64,000 nucleotides of DNA from Gerris lacustris. Taxonomy: Eukaryota > Arthropoda > Insecta > Hemiptera > Gerridae. Location of the stretch: assembly GCA_951217055.1 (NCBI GenBank), contig OX578276.1, forward strand, positions 62,632,402 to 62,696,401, written 5' to 3'. Numbering within the stretch: the first letter of the stretch is position 1; each line of letters begins with the position of its first letter. The notes below the pieces were generated by a model. That model was given only the letters and a program-made list of their open reading frames with translations, had not been told where the DNA came from and did not search any database. The position numbers were made by a program, and so were the translations under genes. Positions 24,730 to 38,600 of this stretch are shown piece after piece.

Positions 24730-25046
24730 GATGTATGTTTGTGCGCATGTGGAAGAGAAACAAATAAGCGCAGAAGGTTGAAACTTATATGGAACCAACA
24801 ATGGTGTAATTATGACCTACCATCTAAATTTCATTAAAATCGGACGTGTAATTTTTTAAGTTATGTTGGTTCGCAAAAATCGAACGACAGACCGACGGGC
24901 CGACAGAAAGACACGGAACCAAAAATGTTCCCTGATGTCTGAAACGGATTTCTGTCTTGGAATTTTTGAAATCGGAGACCTAAAATATTTTCGTTCTTCG
25001 AAACGATCACATAGCTTCCGTTACCTTCGGTATGCTCGGAAGCAAA
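24730..25046 (-). repeat. Dispersed repeat B1, copy 2 (inverted)
   Basis: Reverse-complement match to 22879-23200 over the full unit, ending CCGTTACCTTCGGTATGCTCGGAAGC. Small ORFs here on both strands are repeat noise. Confidence 0.75.
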
Positions 25047-25337
25047 AATGTAATTGTAATTAAAAATAGGTATTGCATCCTTTACTTCTAACCACCATAT
25101 ACTCACTCAAAGAATTAACAAGACCACCCGTGTATTTACTTATTATAAATAAATGCTCAGTAAGTAAATAAAAAATAACACTGTAATTTTGCTTATCCAA
25201 ATTAAGAATTCTAATTTTTATAATTTATGATTTTTTAGGATACATGTTTGTTTATTTTTTGAACGACTATTCCTTCATCAATCAACTTAACCTTTCATGA
25301 TAATGAAAGGTTAAGTTGAAAGGTTAGGTTGTTTGAT

Positions 25338-25568
25338 TTTAATTATAATCAAATTATAATTATTATTAACTACGGGAAACAGACAGAGAAAAATACACTC
25401 CAGCGCTGGGATTTGAACCACAGGCCTCTAAATTCCCAGTATAGAGGGCTGTGGTTCAAATCCCAGCGCTGGAGTGTATTTTCCTCTGTCTGTTTCCCGT
25501 AGTTAATAATAATTATAATTTGATTTAAATTAAAATTTAATCTTTCCGTAGTATGAATACTACCAAAA
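25338..25568. mobile_element. Foldback element D, copy 1 (tRNA-like palindrome)
   Basis: The left arm TACGGGAAACAGACAGAG...CCAGCGCTGGGATTTGAACC is repeated inverted as GGTTCAAATCCCAGCGCTGG...CTGTTTCCCGTAG. The GGTTCAAATCCC word is a tRNA B-box-like sequence. The outer right edge AGTATGAATACTACCAAAA recurs inverted at 36803. Confidence 0.75.
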
Positions 25569-25614
25569 TCGTAAAATATGAATTTAAAATAATTATTTCA
25601 TTTGAATTTGAATA

Positions 25615-25693
25615 CGCAATTTATTGATTTATTTGCTGTGCCTGACAAGAAACAAAAATTATAAATAAATTACACGTACGAACCTATAGTATT
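25615..25693 (-). other. 3' UTR of the repetitive protein gene, poly(A) signals
   Basis: The minus strand carries AAATAAATCAATAAAT within about 70 bases of the stop, giving AATAAA-type cleavage signals. Confidence 0.5.
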
Positions 25694-27007
<1,314 letters not shown>

Positions 27008-28109
27008 CTGTAATGAAGGTAATCATTATTATTAGTTGTTAACAAGGGTAGTTAATGGTACAAAATGTTTTAAAATAAATGTAGGTTTTCTAATCAACAT
27101 AATTGCAACTTCAATTATGATTTAAAGCGGCAAGAAATTTAGTCAAGGAGAATTAGTCTTAAGATTTACACTTTCCAACCTGGAACAATCCTCATTATTA
27201 ACTTATTATTACTCATTATTCAGATTTACTAGATATTTATGGTAAAATAACATAATGAAAAAAATAAGCACACGTGGGTATTCAAAATTCATTAATAATG
27301 TTTATTTATTATTGTTTTTATTTTTGTTTTCTTTTTCTTTTTTTGCTTAAAATAAAATAACGTTATGATTTTCTTGAAGGTAGCTAAAAAGGATTTAAAC
27401 ACTATCTCTGTTTAAGTGTTACCAATACTAAGAATATAATAGGATTTATTACTACCATAATACTTAATTTGAGGCTATTATTGAAATTTTTTGGATTTAA
27501 GATTGGATTCACATTATCGAAATTAAATTTATTCTCTATTTTTTAGTGGTCTTTAGGGATTTAATAATTAAAAAAAAAACTATTTTTTAATTATAATATT
27601 TTTTCAAAGCTATATTTCGCCCAAACCTGGGCATCTTCAGGCCTTATCTGAATATTACATAATATGCTGTGACATTGATGAATGAAAAGAGATTTTAAAA
27701 ACAGCTTGAGTAACTTACACATTCATAGTTCATTAGTCACTCCATTTTGAATTATAATCAAAGGGATAAATGGAAGAATACACGAAATTAAATTTGTATA
27801 TTATTTCATTCATTTTGCTAAATTGTTTTGTTAATGCTTAGGATCTTTCAAAATAAACATTGATAAAAAATATTTTTGGTTTTTATTTTCCAATAATTTT
27901 TAAAATAAATTATTATTTTTTAATTAATTAGTTGATTTTTAATTATTAATTAATTTGATAGAATGTTTATGTATTGGTACAGAATCTATGCACCAAGTTT
28001 CAGCTTGATTGGATGTCTGGAAGAGGATGAATTAACCCCCCAAAGACTTTGACGACAGGCACCACCAACAAACACAAACAAAGGAGAAGTAAATATGCAG
28101 TATTAAAAA
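27008..28109. other. AT-rich intergenic DNA
   Basis: No convincing gene. It may contain the 5'-UTR exon and promoter of the minus-strand gene at 25694-27007. A CGCCCAAACCTGGGCATCTTCAGG word near 27618 looks like a TE end. Confidence 0.5.
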
Positions 28110-28480
28110 TAATACTAAGGTCCTAGTTACCGTGGTTTGGTTAATGTTCTGTTAAGAGATGATCCAGTGAACTGTGTTAAATTTGGATCTTGACAGAAGT
28201 TTATATACACTAAATTTCTTGTTTTCCCCACCTACGTAAGAATAATATTCAATGGTTCTACTGACATTTTAGTCCCTATCTTCAACGCTCAAATAAAATT
28301 ACGTAAAAAAATGGTGTCTTTGTCAACTCAACTTACCTCTGTTATGTGACGATGGATTTTTATCTTTATAAATTACCTATTTAAAAAAATCGGATTGGTT
28401 ATGGATGTAAAATATTATTATCGTTATTTCGTACATTTTTGTTTGAATCAAGTAGGTTTCACTTTTAAATGAGTCACATT
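28110..28480 (+). repeat. Dispersed repeat F, copy 2
   Basis: Same ordered blocks as 15600-15910, with small insertions and deletions. Noncoding. Confidence 0.65.
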
Positions 28481-28799
28481 TGAATGAGATGTGGTGTTCT
28501 TTACTGAAGAAATATTTCGATTGTTGTTAATGGAACGTTCTTTTACAAAGCGGTTCTGCACTAAAGATTTAGGTTGCTTAACTTTTGTTTGACCTATAGA
28601 AAGACTAGATTTATCTTAAGATAAAATCTATAACATTTTCGTGATCCATTCCCGACTGTAATAATAAACAAAAACAACTTATTTACTTTCCCTTGGTGAT
28701 AGCATTGCTATTGAGACTAGTCACAAAGGCCAATTCCCAGTGTTTAACATAATAGGCGACCTTGAAAAGATTCTTTTATGTGTGGATGAAAATAAAGAT

Positions 28800-28960
28800 C
28801 CTAACTAAAACAAGTATTTTTTTTTAAATAAGCCAAGTCTCGCGTAATAAGTTTTGATATCATAGGCTTAGCCAAGTATCCCCCACTCGTAGTGAGTTCT
28901 ACTAGATCTAATCTATCTAGTAAACGATGTTGTTTGCCTGCCCCCCTAACTATTCTGTTA
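28800..28960 (-). repeat. Dispersed repeat G, copy 1
   Basis: AAATAAGCCAAGTCTCGCGTAA...ATAGGCTTAGCCAAGT is an inverted match to the block at about 46070-46200. Confidence 0.5.
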
Positions 28961-29252
28961 ACCAAAAAGAAAATATATTATATTAAATAACGGCAAACTG
29001 GTATAACCTCTTTGTGTTGCAGAATTGCTCAGAAAATGTTATTTAAATTTAAACTTGTTGTGCAAGAAAATGTTTAATAAAGAGGAGGGCAGACAAATAA
29101 TAAGAGGGCCAGATGGTACTCCACCAGTTTGGTGGAGGTTGGTTTTGATTTTTCAATACTCTCATGTTGAGAGTCAAAAATTGAATTGTGGGCAGATGAA
29201 GCGCTATCCTATAAGCTTTATAGAAGGGGGTACTAGAATAAATACAGTAGAA

Positions 29253-30251
29253 CAGCGTTTCCCAAAGTGTGGGCCACGACCCGGCCCCGGGTCGTAGAAA
29301 AATTTTATTTTTGAAAACAAGTTGTAAAAACATGAAAAAAATGTTTTCGGTTAAAAATTCGGTGTTATATTATAAAATTTAAAATTAAATTATTATCAAT
29401 AAATATTTTTATTTAAACCTATCTTAGAAAAAAATGGAGTGTCTTCATTAATTTAATGAAGACATTTTAAATCATTTGAAACATTACATATACATTTATT
29501 GCAAACTATGATGAAGGAGATTTACATCTAGAAACACTAACAGTTTCAATTCAAGAACAGCTTTCGGAGCTAATAAATAGTTTGAAAGACTGCTTTCCGG
29601 ATATTCCTTCAAATAACATGTGGATTAAAGATCCCTTTTCTGTCGAAATTGAAAAGGAAGAAATGTTAAATCTTAGTGAACAAGAAGTTGATAATTAAAT
29701 TGAAATTTCATACTCAATCGATGCAACCTGATGAAAGTGTTTGAAACTGTACCACTAATTAATTTTTGGTTGCGCTGTCAAAAGGCGTATCTAAGCGAAT
29801 GTGAAAAAGCGATACAATTTTTAATGCCTTTTGTCACTACTTATCGTGTGAAGCTGTGTTCTCAACCTTGGTGTACTTAAAAAATAAGCATCTAAACATA
29901 TTGGATGTCGAACCTAATATGAGAATAAAATTAACATTATTACCTCCTAATTTGAAATTTTTATGTGATAAAAAACAACATCATCCTTCGTACTAAGGAC
30001 AAAATATGTGGAAAGCAAAGCTTACTTCATTTACTAAAGTTTTAAATGAATATAATTGGTAATTTTTTAATTACTTATATTTTTCTTATATAATTATTTT
30101 GCAACTTTTTGAGTATTAATAAACAAACAAATAACTTGATTTTTATTTTATTTTTTTTTTGAAAATACATGCATTTCTTTTTTCAAGGTGGGTGGCAAAA
30201 AATATTAAATTCTCGTACCGGGCCGTGGTTAAAAAAGTTTGGGAAACGCTG
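29253..30251 (+). mobile_element. hAT-family transposon relic with perfect 8-bp TSD
   Basis: Inverted ends are CAGCGTTTCCCAAAGT and GTTTGGGAAACGCTG, typical of ZBED/hAT-type elements. The 8-bp duplication CAGTAGAA sits at 29245-29252 and 30252-30259. The 999-bp body holds a decayed transposase. Excision and insertion by a related active hAT remain possible because the ends look intact. Confidence 0.88.
29519..29996 (+). pseudogene. Broken hAT (ZBED5/SCAND3-like) transposase fragment
   Basis: Two readable pieces remain. The first, 29519-29697, ends in a stop and includes FPDIPSNNMWIKDPF. The second, to the stop at 29996, includes CEAVFSTLVYLKNKHL and LDVEPNMRIKL, which resembles the conserved C-terminal hAT dimerisation segment (FSALT.IK.K.R..LDVE..LR). 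Stops and frame changes lie between them and the N-terminal catalytic part is absent, so it is non-functional. Confidence 0.8.
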
Positions 30252-30304
30252 CAGTAGAACAAAGTAAATCCAAACCTTTGAAATCTGAACGAAATCTAAA
30301 GTAC

Positions 30305-30772
30305 AAATAAACAGGTCAAGTGTGTGCGAGGGTCCGTAGGCAACCCTGTATAGTTTAAGTAGTACCCTACTGATGGTGCTTTTTAAAATGCTAAAAAGCT
30401 TACTTTGAACTATCCTATGGCTGATATTCTCAAAACACATAACCAAACTCATGATAAAGTATTTTTTTTCCACTGAACCGGACTACAACTATACAAATTC
30501 ATCGAAAAGACCATAGTTATAAAAAAACGTATTTTGTCAATAAAAAATAAAATAATATTTTTTTCGAAATTTCCAAAAAGTGGTATCTTTACTTTTGGTC
30601 GAAGAATATTCAGGAATTTTTTGCACTTCACATAAGCGAGATAGAGGGGGGGGGGGGGGCACGTTTCACACCCACTTCAAACTTGCCTACGCTCGCCCTA
30701 TCAAGGTTATAACCAAAGAATTATATATTTTTGTAATCAGCTCGACGTACCCTTTCATATGATACCCAGTGT
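30305..30772 (-). repeat. Dispersed repeat A, minus-strand copy
   Basis: Starts AAATAAACAGGTCAAGTGTGTGC and GAGGGTCCGTAGGC, then the CTGAACCGGACTAC and GGTCGAAGAATATTCAGG blocks, a G-run, and ends near CGTACCCTTTCATATGATACCC. The 5' portion of the family is missing. Confidence 0.8.
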
Positions 30773-30874
30773 ATTTCAATTTCATTTATACTTTTAATCT
30801 AATAATAATATTTATCCTTTTTAGCAACACATTTCAGCCATAATTAAGACTTAACAGCCTTATACTCAAAAAGA

Positions 30875-30935
30875 TTTGATAATCCAAACACCCCGTCGGT
30901 CGCGATAAATTAACGAGGTTCCATTGTATATAAAT
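30875..30935 (-). repeat. Possible pogo/Tigger-like terminus
   Basis: On the minus strand: TACAATGGAACCTCGTTAAT followed by TTATCGCGACC and GGGTGTTTGGATTATC. ACAATGGAACCTCGTTAA resembles pogo/Tigger element ends. Only one end is seen. Confidence 0.4.
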
Positions 30936-31315
30936 TGTTCTCAAAATCAAAATAACTATTTATTGTTATTTCAACAAACACTTCTGAGTTACTACAGGGA
31001 ACAATATTTTATATATTTATATATTATATACAGGATGATCCAAAAGTTCTAAAATTGAGATATTAAGTTCCCGTTTGCGGGTATCTTAATCATTTGTAAA
31101 AAACTACTTTTTTGGGGGGTAATCATTTTTTCCGCCATATTGGATTCAACATTGAAATTTTAAATTGGAACACCCATAAAGTGATACATTTTTGGAAAGC
31201 CCTTAAAAAAAGAAAACATTTGCTGCAAACCCGAGCTTTCTATCTACTCCCATTTAAAAATGGCGGACACTCAAAGTTAAAATATTCACTCTTTTTTTTT
31301 GTTATTTTCAATAGT

Positions 31316-31455
31316 TTAGTAAGATATAAAAAATCGGTCCAAGACAAGTCAGACTAACTTTCTCATATAATCTCTGTCCCAGATCCCAGAAAACCGAGAT
31401 TATATGAGAAAGTTTGTCTGAGTTGTCTTGGACCGATTTTTTTTATATCTAACTA
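31316..31455. repeat. Palindrome of repeat E ends
   Basis: AAATCGGTCCAAGACAAGTC...ACTTTCTCATATAATCTC is followed after about 30 bases by its near-perfect reverse complement. The same end word occurs at 52125-52165. Confidence 0.75.
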
Positions 31456-32510
31456 AACTATTGAAAATAAAAAAAAAAAATCGGGTACAGGGTACCTCGG
31501 AACTTTTCCTCACTTTAGAGGCCACTAAAGTAGCCTCTCCTGCTGCTTCGCAGCAGGAGGGAGCAGCATTGGTCGTGGTCAGTACTTTGATGGGTGACCG
31601 TTCTGAACAAACTGATTTATTATCATTCTTCAAAAAAACCTAATTTTTAATACCTATATATTATTTAATTATTTGAAGTTTGGCGGTATTTTGACAGATG
31701 TAAACAAACTTTGACGTCATCAAAATTATCGCACTAATAAATAATTATATTCGCTTATAACTTTTAAACTAATTAATGGAATTTCATCGGGGTTTTTTAT
31801 ATGTGTTCCTTAATTTTTTTCGGTTCCAACGATATGCTATACGTCAAAAACCTATTAACCGTCAAAGTTTAAAAAATAATAAATTGGTAACTTCAAATGG
31901 GCGGCTAATATCAAAATTAAATTTGATGGGCTTGTTTGTCATACAGAGAGGTATATTCGTGCTAAATTTCAACTCGATCAGGATCATTGTCGATTTATTA
32001 CGATTTTTTTAAAAAAAATGCTGACTCAGCAAACTGGGTTCAAGATGGCGGAAAAAGTTGATTTTCCGGGCAGCACAACTACAGGTTAGGACTGATTTTT
32101 CTGCCAAGTTTCAACTCTATAGTTTAAATACCTTGGGCGCTACGATGATAACACAGATACATACGTTATGCTGAAAACCACTCAGGTGGTCTTAAAAACA
32201 CCTAAAACGGATAATTCCGTTAAAAAATCTCGAAAAAATTTTTTTTGGTGAAAACAATACTTTTCCTACTATTAGTAGTGAGGAAAAGTAAAAATCATTT
32301 TTTAAACTTAGAGTGTCCGCCATTTCGGAACGGGAGTAGATAGAAAGCTCGGGATTGTGGCAAATGTTTTCTTTTTTTAAGGGCTTTCCAAAAATGTATC
32401 ACTATATGGGTGTTCCAATTTAAAATTTCAAAGTTGAATCCAATATGGCGGAAAAAATGATTACCCACCAAAAAAGTAAGTAGTTTGGGTTGTTTCCTTA
32501 TTAAATGATT

Positions 32511-32875
32511 CTTATTGGTAAGTAGGGTCTAAAAGGAAAAAATTAGAAGCTCACTTTTGCGATATTTCGACCCCTCTTTGGGTCATCTTCAGGCTGACTA
32601 GAAGATTACTATTTCATCCTTTAGTTTTTAAATTAAATTTTCTCTAACCTAGGTGGCTATTGTCAATTGTTTTGATAAGTTTCCTTAAAATTCCATAGAT
32701 ATCCTATGATTGTCAGTACAAATATTTGTTACAAGTCTACACTTATTATTAAAAATACTAATTTAAAATTCCTAATTTTTCACCAAACCAGGGTTTGGTG
32801 AAACCCAAAGAGGGGTCGAAATATCGCAAAAGTGAGCTTCTAATTTTTTCCTTTTAGACCCTACTTACCAATAAG
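32511..32875. mobile_element. MITE with ~75-bp inverted ends (365 bp)
   Basis: CTTATTGGTAAGTAGGGTC...CTCACTTTTGCGATATTTCG at the left is matched inverted by CGAAATATCGCAAAAGTGAG...GACCCTACTTACCAATAAG at the right. No coding capacity. It splits the right arm of the surrounding long-TIR element. Confidence 0.88.
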
Positions 32876-32997
32876 CACCAAAAAAGTAGTTTTTTTACAA
32901 ATGATTAAGATACCCGCAAACGGGAACTTAATATCACAATTATAACCGAATATATTAAGCCGTTGCCGAACTTTTGGATCACCCTGTATAATAATAC

Positions 32998-32998
32998 A

Positions 32999-33083
<85 letters not shown>
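32998..33083. repeat. (TA)n microsatellite
   Basis: About 85 bp of uninterrupted TA. Confidence 0.97.
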
Positions 33084-33088
<5 letters not shown>

Positions 33089-34130
33089 TTAAATGTAATA
33101 TAATATTTAAGGCGCGTCCTCTTTGATAATAATTTATCTCTATTTTGTTGCTTCATTATTTCCTTTGGAACTAATATAATTTTATGTTTAGTAAGAATTT
33201 AGGACCCAGCTAACAGAACAGCACTTTGCTCTACCCTGATTAATTTTTTAATAATGGATGCAAACGCATCAGTCAGATCTTTTAATCATCTGAAACTTTT
33301 TTCTTAACACGAATCTTAAAGAAAAAAAATGTCACAATATCAGTTTGACACACTCAGTTAAAACTTTCTCATATACCTAATCAAAATCCTCAATACCAAT
33401 TTTGAGGAGCAGCACCTCTGAATAAAGAGTTAAAAATTAACTCTCACTTTTGCTACGATTTTTCTCAGCATGAAGGAATATCAAAAATAAATGTTTAAAT
33501 AAATTGGCCTAGTATGTACTGTGCACACACCCTTTGTACGCACAAAGGGTCCGAAGGCAACAAATAGGACGATGTCGTTAACCAGCATAATCAGCCCAGC
33601 CATATCAAGATGGCGGTCATTATAAATTTTTTGTAACTGTAACTTTTGAACCGCATTTATTACGATGACGTGAAACAAATGCCTTTGTATGCAATCTTAT
33701 TGTCCAAACGCAATGGAACTACTCCTAAGTGTCTAGCCCGATCCTCTCCTAAGATAATAAATGTATAAGATTTTTGGGGTGAAACTTTTTTTCTCTAAAA
33801 TATGCTACGTATGATAAATTCCTTAAAAAACTTTTTTTGTTTTTTGACAAAGAATAAGTATGATTTTTTGTTGACCTGTTCTAGAGTTCTCATTTCTGGC
33901 CACGGATCCTAAAAACCATTTTTGTATTCGAACAAAATTTAAATTTTCATGCTATCTTATGAGTACTATCGTTGGATAACTTCTCATCTCATGTTACATC
34001 AAATGTCACTGTAACTGTAAATATTCTTTATCTACGATTGATACGAAATATAAACATTGTATCTCTGTTTAGATGCGTAGAAAGTGATTCTTTACGTACT
34101 TGTATTCATTGCGCATGCGCGTCTCATACT
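33084..34130. other. Intergenic DNA without recognised gene
   Basis: AT-rich, with a short hairpin CCCTTTGTACGCACAAAGGG near 33530. No supported coding region. Confidence 0.5.
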
Positions 34131-34185
34131 TCTGAAGAATTTCTCTTCTTTACCACCCTAGGGCGGTAAAGAAGAGGAATCCTTC
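34131..34185. repeat. Hairpin, 24-bp arms
   Basis: GAAGAATTTCTCTTCTTTACCGCCC-like arms meet around CCCTAGGG. Followed at 34480-34600 by a looser inverted repeat around GCATTTTGCATTGCTCGTGTGG and CCACACTCGCATGCAAAATG. Confidence 0.65.
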
Positions 34186-34865
34186 AGCTTTACGCACGAT
34201 AAGCGAGTTTGTTTACATTTAACAAAACTAATTTGCTATTCTTTTATTAAAGTAACTGTTGATATCGAGTTTTTAGTGAAAACCAATGAGCGAATCAAGT
34301 GACTTTGACGAAAATGTGGAGAATAATACTCCTCCAGAAATAATTAATTCGGCAAAAAATAGAAATTAATGCCATCTTTATCAAGAGAGAAATACGAACT
34401 TACATACAGCAAGTTTATTTTTTTCTGTATTTATTAATTAAATCTAACAATCGTAGATAAAGTACGGTACGCAACTCGTGCGAAAACGGCATTTTGCATT
34501 GCTCGTGTGGTTTTACTACCCTCGCTTTCGCTCGGGTACAAGCTCCACACTCGCATGCAAAATGTTACTTTCCGCACTCGACTCGTAATGTACTATTATA
34601 TATCTGTATTGCGCTTATAACATGTACACAGTTGTAATTGCAATAATCTAATAAACGAAAAAAATCATGCTATCACAATACTCTTTATACTATGTCTATG
34701 AGAACAAAAAAAGTGAAGTCGTTTTTATTTTATAATTCATTTAATTAGAATATAAAAAATATACTAATTTCTTAGTATAGATAAATGTATATAAAATAAT
34801 ATCTTTTTTATTCAAATGACACCTCTATATTTTGGTAATTATAATTTCTTTTTAGTCATTCTTTA

Positions 34866-34960
34866 ACTTTCTCATGTACTTAATACATAAAGAGAAAGTT
34901 TCGTGATGGCGCAAAACTTTTTAGTGTCTTGGATAATGATGGATTTACACGCTCGACTCC
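34866..34960 (+). repeat. Repeat E fragment
   Basis: AACTTTCTCATGTACTT...AAAGAGAAAGTTTCGTGATGGCGCAAAA matches the start of the copy at 44137. Confidence 0.6.
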
Positions 34961-35020
34961 CTAATCTGAAAATATTAAAAAAAATGATAATAATGGTTTT
35001 ATAAAAATTAATTATATCAA

Positions 35021-35056
35021 TGGATACGTTTAATTTTATCAAATTAAACGTATCCA
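35021..35056. repeat. Perfect short palindrome
   Basis: GGATACGTTTAATTT and AAATTAAACGTATCC pair around a 4-6 base loop. Confidence 0.75.
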
Positions 35057-35409
35057 GGAATACTCAAAACTACTAATAAATGGAAAACATTGGACCAAGA
35101 TATTATGAAATCGTACGTGAGAAAGTTTAGTACGAGTTTTATCGGACAGATTTTTTATTTAATATAATACAGTCTCCGTACTGCGTACTTGACTGCAAAA
35201 ACCAATATATGTACTGTAATAATACCCAATTTAATTTCCATTCACTTAAAATAGTGTAATATGACATTTCCGACACCAGTTGCTTCTAATTGCCATATCT
35301 TTTATTATATAGTTACAAAGGCAGTAATTTTCACTTGCTGAATAGCCGTAATTACTTTAGACACTAGTGCACAATGAAATAATACAGGGGATGCCGGATT
35401 GTACATTCA

Positions 35410-35505
35410 ATTAATTTTAACCTCCTATTACCTGGGTTTCTGATCCGAAACTAAGTGTACTATGTCCTCGACTGTGATCCAATATATTGCCGGCTACAGC
35501 TATAT
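35410..35505 (+). promoter_or_regulatory. Upstream block shared with the second OBP gene
   Basis: TTAACCTCCTATTACCTGGGTTTCTGATCCGA, TGTCCTCGA, and ATATATTGCC.GCT occur in the same order and spacing at 49598-49690 upstream of the paralogue. The block ends about 80-90 bases before the start codon, so it probably includes the core promoter and 5' UTR. Confidence 0.6.
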
Positions 35506-35584
35506 ATCCCCACATTATTTATATCTACGAGAGAAGAATAACATTTTTTTTTGTGATTTCTTACGTAACTATTCACTTTCAATT

Positions 35585-35641
35585 ATGGAGGGAAGGTTTG
35601 CTGCTCTGTTTTCACTTTTATTAATTGGTTTATCTATTGTG
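35585..35641 (+). CDS. OBP1 exon 1: signal peptide
   Basis: 19 codons; donor GTGAGT; phase 0. Only the hydrophobic leader is encoded. Confidence 0.88.
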
Positions 35642-38600
35642 GTGAGTAATTTCATTTATTAGAATTTTTGTTAATTTTTATTATATAATCTGGAAAATAA
35701 AACTAATTAAGACAAAAAATGAAAACGTTCATTGGTTTGTGTGTCCGCGAATCATGAAACGTGTGACGATAACTTGGTAAATGTGGACCGATTTTGATGA
35801 AATTTGGTAGATATGTTCATTTTACCAATGCCTAGGACGAGTTCGTTGGACAACGTTATCCACCCAAGCGTTTGCGCGCAACTTTTTTTATTTTTATTTT
35901 TTTTTTTTTTATATACCGGGGGGCTTTTTGCACCCGAAGATGCAGGCCACTTAGGTGCCCACCTAAGTGGCACCTAATGGGTGGCCACCTAATGGGCCCC
36001 CATTCATCAAACCCGGGTTAGGGACCGAAATCTTCACACTGTCGTGTGAAGATATGGTCGTCAACCATGACTCCCCTCCTAGTTGTATTACAACCAGGAG
36101 TGTCATCGTCATGGTTTCCAGGCCGAAACCTGGTGGCGCTACTCTTTCGAGGAGCTTCCCACTGTTAAAACAATGCTGGGTGGACATTGAGCGGGGGGCC
36201 TGGTCCGGGAATCGAACCCAGAGCTGCGGTCACCTTCTGACCCGGCTCGATACTGCTTAACTTGCCTTATCGCAAGGCGACCGCTCTAGCCTTCCAGGCA
36301 CCAGGCCCCCCAGAGTGTTGGGCGCAACACTCGCGTAAACGTGAACTTAAAATTTAAAATTGGAATTTTAGGTCGGGAAAAAAATCTAACTTCATCTATT
36401 CGATGAGACAAACATTTTTTTCAAATACAATTTTTCAATAAAACCAACAGCGACACCGCTATGAAGTGTTAAAGATCGCTAAAATTAAATAGTTTTTATT
36501 ATGGAGAGAATGCGGGGTGGGAGATAGACAAGGGGAATAGGAGAGGTTTAGTTCCCCCATCTCTCTATTTGAACTATCTCTTCAATAGCACGAGCCCAGG
36601 GACCTCGAGACCAGGTGACAAGGCTTCATTCGGGGGAAAATTTAATAAATTAGACATTAATGGATTTTAAAAGCCTAAAACCATTAAAGTATACGCGATA
36701 GGACGCGAGGAAGCTATGTGCCACTCTAATTGGCAGTGTATTTCAATTTATGAAGCAACAGATATTCTATTTAAAACATATTTACAAATTCATATTTTAC
36801 GATTTTGGTAGTATTCATTCTACGGCACGATTAAATTTTAATTTAAATCAAATTATAATTATTAGCAACTACGGGAAACAACCAGAGAAAAATACACTCC
36901 AGCGCTGGGATTTGAACCACTTTCAATCCACATTCAAATCCCAGCGCTGGAGTGTATTTTTCTCTGGTTGTTTCCCGTAGTTGTTAATAATTATAATTTG
37001 ATTTAAATTAAAACACATTTACAGTGAACACATATTTTTGGGGGCCTGGGTGGCTCGGAGGCTAGAGCGCTTGCCGTGCAATAACGGAAGTTAAGCAGCA
37101 TCGAGCCGGGTCAGAAGGTGACCGCAGCTCTGGGTTCGATTCCCGGACCAGGCCCCCCCCCCCCCCCCTCAATGTCCACCCAGCATTGTTTCAACAAATG
37201 GGAAGCTCCTCGAAAGAGTGGCGCCATCAGGTTTCGGCCTGGAAACCATGATGATAACACTCTTAAAAACATTACTTGTTTAAAAAATAATAAAATTGAA
37301 TAAAAATAAAATATATTTCTTTACATTTCTGATGGTGCTTATCGATTATTATTTAATATTATATGATTTAGGTTTGTAAAAAATGACAGATGTAAATTTT
37401 TAAGGAAGTGGAGGTTGACAGTGTACCTCTGACATTATTAATAGCCGAGTTTAAAATTAAAAATTCTATTGTCAAACCGATGAGACAAAAAATTTGTATA
37501 GACTGGATTAGATAATTTTGTTATGACTAATTAATGTTAAAACTAGCCTTTACTATTACATAACCCATATGCATAATATATTAATGTACTACTCAAATTA
37601 ACGATGTTTTAGGCATGAATATGACCAGGAGATGGTCGAAATATAGCCATATGGAAACAATTTAGTTGTTTTTATGAAAATTAATTACCCTGCACGACCC
37701 ACAACAAAGAAAACTAGAAATAATCCATTTTTAATTAGATTTAACTTAACATTCGAGTCTTATAAAACTTACTCGTAAGATATATGTTGCAATAGAACAA
37801 ATAACGTATTTTAAAATTGAGTGACAATATAATTAAAATGGAAATGATTTACTTTCAATGTTTTCTTAAGAACTTTTTTTATATTTCCTTGAAACCATAT
37901 CATGTTCTTTGAAAGGGTATTTGTTAATTTCAATTCTTCCAAGACTTCATTGAAAATAAGCAAAGTTAATTAAAAGTTCTAACAATAGCATGAATATAGA
38001 AGTAGAAAGGGGCTAACTTTCAAACAGCATTCATATTTATCCTCCAAAGGGAACAGGGAACCATTATTCAAATAACTAGAGCAGGACCGTTTACAACTCC
38101 AAATAAAATATGTGTGGCATAAAACTCCACTTTTAATTCACGCATCATGGAATTAAACCGATCGTATTCGTCACTTCAACTTTATTTACTTGTTACAAAC
38201 ATCTTGGAAATAATCCAATTAAGATATTAGAACTAAAGGTCTGTAATCTAGGCTATTTCTATAAAAGAAGAGAGTAGCTTGTTTAGAAGTTAAATGGCTT
38301 TAGAAAACTTGGCCCAAACAGTTTTGAACTAGACTAATTTATCATTTGCTGTCGGCAATAGAAACGTGTTTCGAGTAAGAGAGGAAATACTACCAAGTGG
38401 GGAAACACATTTCTTTTTTTTTTTCAAGGGGAATCACTTTAAATATCTGATCTAAAATAATTATTTGTTTTTAACTTCAAAAATTACTATAAATGAGATG
38501 AAATAGAGTTTAATGTATCGAGTAATTTGGGACTGTATAAAAAAAATTAAATTTAAATCAACTTATAATTATCATTAACTACGGGAGACATACAGAGAAA

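Larger units (their letters stand above)
31027..32990. mobile_element. Long-TIR DNA element (~2 kb) with nested MITE
   Basis: The ends TATACAGGATGATCCAAAAG and CTTTTGGATCACCCTGTATA are inverted, and the inverted similarity continues inward over about 250 bp: AAGTTCCCGTTTGCGGGTATC, CCGCCATATTGGATTCAAC, CTTTCTATCTACTCCC and GGCGGACACTC all recur inverted at 32300-32935. The right arm is interrupted by another MITE at 32511-32875. The left arm is followed by a palindrome at 31316-31455. Confidence 0.8.

Noticed and set aside
32905..33156. ORF with a long IYIYIY stretch, and a similar one at 42754-42939.
   Set aside because: Translation of TA microsatellites.
35462..35584. Upstream in-frame ATG extending OBP1 by 41 residues.
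   Set aside because: It lies in the conserved promoter/5' UTR block, would bury the signal peptide, and has no counterpart in OBP2.
35967..36260. 97-codon ORF and its antisense partner at 35963-36187.
   Set aside because: Both lie within a tRNA-derived SINE.
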